Positions 1 to 5,099 of a stretch of 13,422 bases of DNA are shown here, piece after piece. The DNA is from an uncultured Victivallaceae bacterium (GTDB taxonomy: Bacteria > Verrucomicrobiota > Lentisphaeria > Victivallales > Victivallaceae), in the NCBI GenBank assembly GCA_934663655.1, contig CAKUKT010000036.1, forward strand, positions 1 to 13,422, in the 5' to 3' direction. Every line of letters starts with the position of its first letter. Position 1 is the stretch's first letter. The position numbers and the translations under genes were made by a program. Below the pieces are notes generated by a model. The model saw nothing but the letters and a program-made list of their open reading frames with translations. It did not search any database and had not been told where the DNA came from.

Positions 1-128
1 TTTTAAAAAACAATCAACTCAGGCTCAAATAGGGTGGTTAGAATGACGATTTCAAAGAATTATGGGACGGCACTGAATTTGAAAAATCATTTCCAAAAAT
101 TGAATCGTATACATGAAAGGGTTTCATC
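1..128 (+). promoter_or_regulatory. AT-rich leader upstream of fabG
   Basis: This short non-coding stretch is clearly more AT-rich than the genes around it, as expected of a promoter region. A TAGAAT hexamer at 39-44 resembles a -10 box but has no good -35 partner. TTGAAA at 79-84 resembles a -35 box, but the nearest -10-like hexamer (TTGAAT, 100-105) is only 15 nt away. I therefore cannot place the promoter firmly. The fabG ribosome binding site GAAAGGG is at 115-121, 7 nt before the ATG. No upstream gene reaches into the window. Confidence 0.3.
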
Positions 129-881
129 ATGAGTTGTGAAAAGAGACTTGAGGGCAAAGTTGCGCTGGTGACCGGCGGAGCCCGCGGCATCGGCCGCGCG
201 ATCTGCGAGCGTCTGGCCGCCGAGGGAGCCTCGCTGGCGATTGTCGACATCATGCTTGAGGTTGCCGAAGCGACCGCGGGCGAGTTCGCCGCAGCGGGAG
301 TCAACGCCCGCGCCTATGCTGCCAACGTCGCGAAGCCGGAAGATGCGTCGGCCACCGTCGCCGCCGTGCTGGCGGACTTCGGGCGGTTGGACATTCTGGT
401 CAACAACGCCGGTATCACCAAGGACAACCTGATGCTGCGGATGAGCGAGGCGGAGTGGGATGCGGTGATCGCGGTCAACCTCAAGGGGACGTTCAATTTC
501 ACGCAGGCGGCGGTCAAGCCGATGATGAAGCAGCGCGCCGGCAAGATCGTGAACATCGCTTCGGTGGTCGGCCGCATGGGCAATGTCGGCCAGGCCAACT
601 ATTCGGCGAGCAAGGCCGGTGTGATTGCACTGGCGAAGACGACCGCCAAGGAGTTCGCTTCGCGCAACATCCAGGTGAATGCGGTGGCTCCCGGATTCAT
701 CATCACCGACATGACCGCCAAGTTGCCGGAAGCGGCTCGCGAGGCTTTTCTGACGGTTATTCCGGCCAAGCGCGGCGGCACTCCGGCGGATGTGGCCAAT
801 GTGGTTTATTTCCTCTGTTCTCCGGATTCCGATTACGTGACCGGCCAGGTGATCAATGTCGACGGCGGCATGCTGATGTGA
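129..881 (+). CDS. fabG: 3-oxoacyl-[acyl-carrier-protein] reductase FabG
   Basis: Cytosolic short-chain dehydrogenase that reduces 3-oxoacyl-ACP to 3-hydroxyacyl-ACP in type II fatty-acid synthesis. At 250 aa it is close to the usual 244-250. The Rossmann cofactor motif TGGARGIG is at residues 15-22 and NNAG at 92-95. The catalytic tetrad is N117, S145, Y158 and K162, in the YSASK context typical of FabG, and the C-terminus has the expected VTGQVINVDGG. The ATG at 129 follows GAAAGGG with 7-nt spacing. One oddity is an acidic residue, D40, at the end of the second beta strand (AIVDI). In classical SDRs this position usually goes with NAD(H) rather than NADP(H), so this FabG may prefer NADH (inference). 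Its neighbours acpP and fabF support the fatty-acid role over another SDR function. Confidence 0.95.
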   Translation: MSCEKRLEGKVALVTGGARGIGRAICERLAAEGASLAIVDIMLEVAEATAGEFAAAGVNARAYAANVAKPEDASATVAAVLADFGRLDILVNNAGITKDNLMLRMSEAEWDAVIAVNLKGTFNFTQAAVKPMMKQRAGKIVNIASVVGRMGNVGQANYSASKAGVIALAKTTAKEFASRNIQVNAVAPGFIITDMTAKLPEAAREAFLTVIPAKRGGTPADVANVVYFLCSPDSDYVTGQVINVDGGMLM

Positions 882-933
882 TCGCTTTTTCGGCGGGAAA
901 AGGGCTTTGTCGGTTTGCGACCGCCGGGAAAGC

Positions 934-963
934 TTGACTTTTAGCCGATGAATGGTATATTAT
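934..963 (+). promoter_or_regulatory. Sigma70-type promoter for acpP
   Basis: A -35 box TTGACT (934-939) is followed by TATATT at 956-961 (16-nt spacer), or by TATTAT at 958-963 (18-nt spacer). It lies in an AT-rich patch between fabG and acpP. Transcription would start near 968-970, giving a leader of about 120 nt before the acpP ATG. An internal promoter here would let acpP be expressed more highly than fabG. A perfect TTGACA at 1013-1018 has no -10 box at suitable spacing and is probably not used. Confidence 0.7.
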
Positions 964-1088
964 GTGCGGTGTGCTGTAATAGCGCGAGCTTTATTTGTAC
1001 AGGTCGTTGGGTTTGACACTCGCTGAGGGTGGAGAACCATGAGTTTGAAAGTGTCTTGAATAGACGAATTAGGAAAAAGGTTCTGAAA

Positions 1089-1328
1089 ATGTCTGAAATT
1101 GCCGAAAAAGTCAAGAAAATCGTAGTCGATCAGCTTGGAGTTTCCGAAGATCAGGTTTGCCCCGAGGCTCGTTTCATCGAGGATCTCGGTGCCGATTCGC
1201 TCGATCAGGTCGAGCTGGTCATGGCGCTCGAGGAAGAGTTCGGCTCGGATATTCCTGACGAGGACGCTGAGAAGCTGCTCACCGTCGGCGAAGCGATCAA
1301 ATATATCGAGAGCAAGAGCCAGGAATAA
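1089..1328 (+). CDS. acpP: Acyl carrier protein AcpP
   Basis: Small acidic cytosolic protein that carries growing acyl chains as thioesters on 4'-phosphopantetheine. The product is 79 aa, the normal ACP size. The phosphopantetheine attachment site is S37 in the motif GADSLD (34-39), followed by the acidic recognition helix [12 protein letters not shown] chose the ATG at 1089 because the product then begins [10 protein letters not shown] as in other ACPs, and a purine-rich AGGAAAAAGG (1071-1080) lies 8 nt upstream. An in-frame GTG at 1029 would add 20 basic residues that do not fit the family. It has its own promoter at 934-963 and is followed by a long structured spacer before fabF. Confidence 0.96.
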   Translation: MSEIAEKVKKIVVDQLGVSEDQVCPEARFIEDLGADSLDQVELVMALEEEFGSDIPDEDAEKLLTVGEAIKYIESKSQE

Positions 1329-1617
1329 GTTTTTCGTATCCTCCGGAGGCGGGGCGGCGGTTTGACCGTATCGGAACCGGCCCGGAGGATTGACCGGGGT
1401 TCCCGGTCCCCCAGGTTGCCCATCGGGGAATGACGGAGTCTGCCGTGGACGGAGTGGAGAATCTCCGCCGTCCCGGAAAGAGTCGGATTGCTTCCGGTGG
1501 TGCGTGTCGGAACGGGTGGCCGGTCACATGGTTGCGCTGGAGGGGAGTGCGTCGGAATTCCCGCAGTTTTTCTCCCCGGGGGCCTTGTCAAGGGGGCCGG
1601 AACGGTGCTTGAAAACG
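1329..1617 (+). promoter_or_regulatory. Hairpin-rich acpP-fabF spacer, candidate structured RNA
   Basis: I see no convincing protein gene here; the open frames are short and resemble nothing. The stretch holds a row of well-formed hairpins. A 9-bp perfect stem ATCCTCCGG/CCGGAGGAT (1338-1346 with 1382-1390) encloses a 4-bp hairpin at 1358-1368. GACCGGG/CCCGGTC (1392-1398 with 1402-1408) has a 3-nt loop. GGACGG/CCGTCC (1447-1452 with 1468-1473) encloses GGAG/CTCC. A 10-bp stem at 1542-1551 pairs with 1562-1565 and 1572-1577 across a 6-nt bulge. A small CCTT/AAGG hairpin lies at 1583-1593. The terminator at 1618-1650 follows directly. It could be a long acpP 3' UTR, a small RNA, or a fabF leader controlled by attenuation. 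It does not match tmRNA, RNase P RNA or SRP RNA as far as I can tell. High GC content makes some hairpins expected by chance. Confidence 0.4.
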
Positions 1618-1650
1618 GGCCGCCAAAGTTTGGTTTTGGTGGCCTTTTTT
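1618..1650 (+). terminator. Intrinsic terminator immediately upstream of fabF
   Basis: A 10-bp stem pairs GGCCGCCAAA (1618-1627) with TTTGGTGGCC (1635-1644), with one G-U wobble and a 7-nt loop, followed by six T (1645-1650). This is a textbook Rho-independent terminator. It ends only 4 nt before the fabF GGAG ribosome binding site, which leaves no room for a separate fabF promoter after it. It should therefore act as a partial terminator or attenuator between acpP and fabF. Confidence 0.85.
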
Positions 1651-1663
1651 GTTCGGAGACAAT

Positions 1664-2914
1664 ATGTTGGAACGGCGAGTTGTTGTAACTGGTTGCGGCG
1701 TGGTTTCCTGCGTCGGCAATAATGTAGCTGATTTCTGGGATTCCGTGGTCAACGGCAGGTGCGGTCTCGGACCGGTCACGCGTTTTGATGCTTCGCAGCT
1801 CCGGACCAGAATCGCCGGAGAGGTAAAGAATCTCGACGTCGATGCGCATCTTTCGCCCAAGGAAGCCAAGCGCCTCGATCGCTTCTGCATCTATGCGATC
1901 ATCGCTGCGGATGAGGCTCAGACCAGCGCCGGACTGGGTATCGACCTGCGCGGCGGTCCGGTCAATCCCGAACGCGTCGGCGTGCTGGTCTCCAGCGGCA
2001 TCGGCGGACTCGGCACCCTGACTGAACAGCACAGCTCCATGATCCGCAACAACTCCGTGCGGGTCTCCCCGCTGCTCATCCCGATGATGATATCGGATAT
2101 CGCTTCCGGAAATATCTCCATCCGCAACGGCGCCGGCGGACCCAACCTCGGCATCGTAACCGCTTGCGCCTCCGGATGTCACTCCATCGGTGAATCCTAC
2201 TGGATCATCAAACGCAACGATGCCGACATGATGATTTGCGGCGGCGCCGAAGATTCGGTGGTTGAGCTCGGTATGGCCGGTTTCTGCGCGATGAAGGCGA
2301 TGAGTACGCGCAATGACGATCCGCTTCATGCCAGCCGCCCCTTTGACCGCGACCGGGATGGTTTCGTGATGTCCGAAGGCGCCGGGGTTCTGGTGCTTGA
2401 GGAGCTGGAGCATGCGCTCAAGCGCAATGCGCCGATTCTGGCCGAGGTGATCGGTTATGGTGCCTCCGGAGACGCTTATCACATTACCAGCCCGATTCCC
2501 GACGGCAGCGGCGGTACCCGGGCCATGGAGATGGCGATGCGCCACGCCGGTATCGATGTGGTCGATTATATCAATGCCCATGGTACCAGTACTGAACTCA
2601 ACGATAAATATGAGACGCTGGCGATCAAACGTGCTTTCGGTTCCCGGGTATCGGGGATCGCGGTCAGCAGTACCAAAGGGGTGACCGGGCATGCTCTCGG
2701 TGCTGCCGGCGGACTTGAGTCAGTTGTCTGCGTGAAGGCGATTGAAACCGGCATTGTCCCGCCGACGATCAACTATACCACTCCCGATCCGGATTGTGAT
2801 CTCGACATCACGCCCAACACGGCCCGGGAGCGGAAAATTGAAACTGTAATGAACTGTAATCTCGGTTTCGGTGGTCACAACGCGTCGATCATCTTCCGCA
2901 AATTCCGCGGTTGA
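1664..2914 (+). CDS. fabF: 3-oxoacyl-[acyl-carrier-protein] synthase II FabF
   Basis: Condensing enzyme that extends acyl-ACP by two carbons using malonyl-ACP, in the cytosol. At 416 aa it matches the family's 410-420. The thiolase-fold catalytic triad is complete: C168 in the TACASGCHS context, H306 in NAHGTSTELND and H343 in TKGVTGHALGAAG, with K338 just before it. The C-terminal NLGFGGHNAS motif is present. The ATG at 1664 has GGAG at 1655-1658 with 5-nt spacing; a TTG 15 nt upstream overlaps the terminator T-tract and is unlikely. It lies after acpP, as in many bacteria, but expression must read through the terminator at 1618-1650. The last codons overlap a possible degenerate copy of the repeat that follows. 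Confidence 0.96.
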   Translation: MLERRVVVTGCGVVSCVGNNVADFWDSVVNGRCGLGPVTRFDASQLRTRIAGEVKNLDVDAHLSPKEAKRLDRFCIYAIIAADEAQTSAGLGIDLRGGPVNPERVGVLVSSGIGGLGTLTEQHSSMIRNNSVRVSPLLIPMMISDIASGNISIRNGAGGPNLGIVTACASGCHSIGESYWIIKRNDADMMICGGAEDSVVELGMAGFCAMKAMSTRNDDPLHASRPFDRDRDGFVMSEGAGVLVLEELEHALKRNAPILAEVIGYGASGDAYHITSPIPDGSGGTRAMEMAMRHAGIDVVDYINAHGTSTELNDKYETLAIKRAFGSRVSGIAVSSTKGVTGHALGAAGGLESVVCVKAIETGIVPPTINYTTPDPDCDLDITPNTARERKIETVMNCNLGFGGHNASIIFRKFRG

Positions 2915-2937
2915 GAGGGCTGCGGCAGCTTGGGGAA

Positions 2938-3131
2938 CTGCAAAGCGAGCGGGTTGTCGGGCTGGAGGTGGTATGAGGAACTGCAAAGCGAGCGGGGTGC
3001 CGGGCTGGAGGTGGTCTGATCTGCAAAGCGAGTGGGTTGCCGGGCTGGAAAGTGGTCTGGAAAACTGCAAAGCGAGCGGGTTGCCGGGCTGGAAGTGGTC
3101 TGAGCTGCAAAGCGAGTGGGTTGCCGGGCTG
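2938..3131 (+). repeat. Five-copy tandem repeat (40-44 nt unit) downstream of fabF
   Basis: Five head-to-tail copies begin at 2938, 2981, 3021, 3065 and 3105, with unit lengths of 43, 40, 44 and 40 nt and a final partial copy. Each starts with CTGCAAAGCGAG and continues through a conserved 27-nt core ending GGGCTG. Core position 13 is C or T. The tails (GGAGGTGGTNTGA type) are less conserved and vary in length. Long and short units alternate, suggesting that an 83-84 nt dimer was duplicated. Unit lengths are not all equal modulo 3, so no reading frame is kept across copies; this is a DNA or RNA repeat, not a protein repeat. A diverged sixth copy may begin at 2896, inside the end of fabF. Confidence 0.9.
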
Positions 3132-3477
3132 CCGAGCCGAACCGGGCCGAATGGGATAGTTCAGCAGGAACCGGTCCGGGACCGGAGGGCCAAGTCGCTT
3201 CGGCGGAATCGTGCGCGAGAGTGATGAAATGAGATCAGCTCGCTGGAATTGTTTTCGTGATCCATTTATTATCAGTTCGATGGATGGCGGAGGTCGGTAG
3301 AAAAAATTCCGGAGCGGTGACCGGCAGGTGCCGGTTTTTCCGGAGTCCTTCAGTGGGAGTTGTGGCGACCATAGCAGTTGTAAGATGGATAATTGGAGAG
3401 CGGCCGGAAATGTTTGCAGGCCGGTTTCATTTGGATTGGAGATAACTTCCTGATAAAAGTCGGAGGGAGGCGACAGG
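3132..3477 (+). other. Intergenic region before the LysM gene
   Basis: I see no supported gene here. A near-palindrome, CCGGTCC-G-GGACCGG, lies at 3171-3185, a probable terminator at 3320-3339, and the LysM ribosome binding site at 3462-3470. -10-like hexamers occur (TATTAT 3267-3272, GATAAT 3388-3393), but neither has a convincing -35 box, so the promoter of the LysM gene is not located. Confidence 0.5.
3320..3339 (+). terminator. Probable intrinsic terminator after the repeat array
   Basis: A 6-bp stem ACCGGC/GCCGGT (3320-3325 with 3330-3335) has a 4-nt AGGT loop and is followed by five T (3335-3339). It probably ends fabF transcription about 400 nt past the stop codon, so the tandem repeat would be part of the fabF transcript. 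The stem is short, so strength is uncertain. Confidence 0.55.
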
Positions 3478-4056
3478 ATGAATAAATTGATTTTCGGATT
3501 GGGAGCTGCCGGACTGATTTGTGTCGCCGGCTGTAAAGTAGAGCTTGCCCAGGGTCAGACCGGGCAGGTGGAGTCGTACTGGAATACCAGAATCGCTCAA
3601 TCCTTCCCGAATCACCGTACCGCCCGGGTGGTTTCGCCGGCGATGAAAGACCGTTACTCTCCGAAATATCAGCCGGTTCAGACTCCGGAGGGCGTGACCG
3701 ATGCTGCCGGTGGGTTCCAAGCTCCGGCGCCGGCTGATGATCCTGTTGATGCGCTTGATTCCGCCGCCGGCGACAACGAATTGGTGGTCGGAGAAGAGAC
3801 CGTTGAAGTCGAAACCATTGTCGATGCCGCGGCAACTCCGGCGGCCGATGCGGCAACCGCTCCCGCTCCCGAACCTCCGGATCCCACCGGCAGTGAGATC
3901 TACGAGGTTAAGGCCGGCGATTCTCTCGGTGCGATTGCCCAGCGTTTCTACGGCGATTCCCGGCGTGCTGATCTGATCATCAGAGCCAATTCCGATCTCA
4001 TCCGGGATCCGAACCGGATTCGTCCGGGGATGAAGCTGATGATTCCAAAACTCTGA
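3478..4056 (+). CDS. LysM-domain lipoprotein
   Basis: Predicted envelope lipoprotein of 192 aa that probably binds peptidoglycan. The N-terminus is a lipoprotein signal peptide: basic start MNK, hydrophobic stretch to residue 15, then lipobox VAGC with C19 as the lipidated cysteine. Residue +2 is Lys, which does not signal inner-membrane retention. Residues about 70-140 form a low-complexity Ala/Pro/acidic linker. A single C-terminal LysM domain spans 142-192, with YEVKAGDSLGAIAQRFYGD at its start and RPGMKLMIP at its end. The ATG at 3478 follows a strong GGAGGGAGG (3462-3470). I do not recognise a specific named family; the central part is unplaced. It lies 80 nt upstream of phoH, but nothing shows that they share a function. 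Confidence 0.85.
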   Translation: MNKLIFGLGAAGLICVAGCKVELAQGQTGQVESYWNTRIAQSFPNHRTARVVSPAMKDRYSPKYQPVQTPEGVTDAAGGFQAPAPADDPVDALDSAAGDNELVVGEETVEVETIVDAAATPAADAATAPAPEPPDPTGSEIYEVKAGDSLGAIAQRFYGDSRRADLIIRANSDLIRDPNRIRPGMKLMIPKL

Positions 4057-4081
4057 GTTCCCGAAACCAAACCATGCCGCC

Positions 4082-4108
4082 GCCGCCGGACATTCGCCCG
4101 TCGGCGGC
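4082..4108 (+). other. GC-rich hairpin between the LysM gene and phoH
   Basis: A perfect 7-bp stem GCCGCCG/CGGCGGC (4082-4088 with 4102-4108) has a 13-nt loop. It is not followed by a T-tract, so it is not a clear terminator. It ends 6 nt before an ATG at 4115, where a ribosome binding site would normally be, and no Shine-Dalgarno sequence is visible there. Confidence 0.45.
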
Positions 4109-4122
4109 CGTCGGATGTCTGC

Positions 4123-4148
4123 ATTGAACAGCAAAATTGAACAGCAAA
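4123..4148 (+). repeat. Perfect 13-bp tandem duplication at the phoH start
   Basis: The 13-mer ATTGAACAGCAAA occurs twice in direct succession (4123-4135 and 4136-4148). Because 13 is not a multiple of 3, it shifts the frame between the ATG at 4115 and the phoH coding sequence. Removing one copy would give one open frame from that ATG (ATG TCT GCA TTG AAC, then on) straight into phoH. Confidence 0.95.
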
Positions 4149-5099
4149 GTATATTTTGAGCCCGGTTTGTCACTGCGCAATTTCTGCGCCGGTGACGAGG
4201 TTGCCCTGTTGCATCGGATCGAGGAGGCGCTCTCACTCACGATTACCGGACGTGACAATGCGTTTGAACTGATCGGAAACGAGGCGGCAGTGCGGCGCGG
4301 TGAAAATTTCTTTGCGACCCTCAATCATCTCTTCCAGTTGCGCCGCCGCGAATTGGATGCCCGCGATTTTGAATTGCTGCTCCGCGCCTGTCGCGAAGGA
4401 CGCAATCCCGATCTCGACGAACTCTGGTCCGGCCGAATCGAACTGCCCGGAGGACGGCGCGATGTGATGCCGAGATCGCGACGTCAACTTGAATATGTGC
4501 GGGCAATGCGTTCCCGGGAGGTGGTTTTCGGGGTTGGTCCTGCCGGCTCCGGAAAGACCTATCTGGCGATGGCGATGGCGGTGTCGGAGTTTCTTCGCGG
4601 TGCGGTCAGCCGCATTGTTCTGACCCGTCCGGCTCGCGAATCAGGCGAACGGCTTGGTTTTCTGCCCGGCAGTCTTGAGGAGAAGGTTTCACCCTATCTG
4701 CGGCCGCTTTACGATGCGCTTTACGAAATGCTTTCGGTGGACGAAGCGCGGTCGCTGATCGAGCGCGTCATCATTGAAGTTGCTCCGCTGGCGTTCATGC
4801 GTGGTCGCACCCTCAATCACTCCTTCATTATTCTGGACGAGGCGCAGAATACCAGTGTGGACCAGATGTTGATGTTCCTGACCCGGATGGGGTTCGGTTC
4901 GCGCTGCGTGGTCACCGGCGATCCGGGACAATCCGACCTCGGTCACGGCGAACGTTCCGGTTTGCGCCACGCGATTGAACGCCTTTCGGCGTTGTCGGAA
5001 CTCGGATTTGTTTTCTTTGACACCTCCGATGTCGTTCGACATTCGTTGCTCGAGAAAATCATCAACGCCTATACCGACAAACCAGCGGAGAAGATATGA
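4137..5099 (+). CDS. phoH: PhoH-family ATPase (YbeZ-like)
   Basis: Cytosolic P-loop NTPase of the PhoH/YbeZ family, linked to RNA and ribosome metabolism. The N-terminal part (about 5-90) aligns in pattern with E. coli YbeZ (FEP near residue 8, then RDNAFELIG at 39-47). The ATPase part has Walker A GPAGSGKT (134-141), TRPARESGERLGFLPG, the motif PLAFMRGRTLN, Walker B IILDEAQN (231-238) and a TGDPGQSDL sensor-like motif. At 320 aa it is of normal length. The start is a problem: an in-frame TGA at 4125-4127 limits it, and the only early start is TTG at 4137 with no Shine-Dalgarno sequence. Conserved residues begin by about residue 5, so a much later start (TTG 4209) would cut the domain. The ATG at 4115 is out of frame because of the 13-bp duplication. 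It overlaps the next gene by ATGA. Confidence 0.9.
   Translation: MNSKVYFEPGLSLRNFCAGDEVALLHRIEEALSLTITGRDNAFELIGNEAAVRRGENFFATLNHLFQLRRRELDARDFELLLRACREGRNPDLDELWSGRIELPGGRRDVMPRSRRQLEYVRAMRSREVVFGVGPAGSGKTYLAMAMAVSEFLRGAVSRIVLTRPARESGERLGFLPGSLEEKVSPYLRPLYDALYEMLSVDEARSLIERVIIEVAPLAFMRGRTLNHSFIILDEAQNTSVDQMLMFLTRMGFGSRCVVTGDPGQSDLGHGERSGLRHAIERLSALSELGFVFFDTSDVVRHSLLEKIINAYTDKPAEKI

Noticed and set aside
1013..1018. Perfect TTGACA -35 box before acpP
   Set aside because: No acceptable -10 hexamer lies 16-18 nt downstream; the promoter at 934-963 is better.
1205..2692. Long minus-strand open frame (495 codons) opposite acpP and fabF
   Set aside because: It lies antisense to two certain genes, has low-complexity His/Arg-rich sequence with no recognisable domain, and is explained by GC-rich codon bias on the other strand.
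2938..3131. CRISPR array
   Set aside because: The parts between the 27-nt cores are only 13-17 nt and similar to each other, not unique spacers, and no cas genes are present.
2871..3224. Plus-strand open frame across the tandem repeat with Trp-rich repeated peptides
   Set aside because: It starts inside fabF in another frame, and the repeat unit lengths (43, 40, 44, 40) do not preserve frame, so the peptide repeats are a by-product of the DNA repeat.
3244..3272. Promoter TGGAAT-17-TATTAT before the LysM gene
   Set aside because: The -35 box matches poorly and the probable terminator at 3320-3339 lies between it and the gene.
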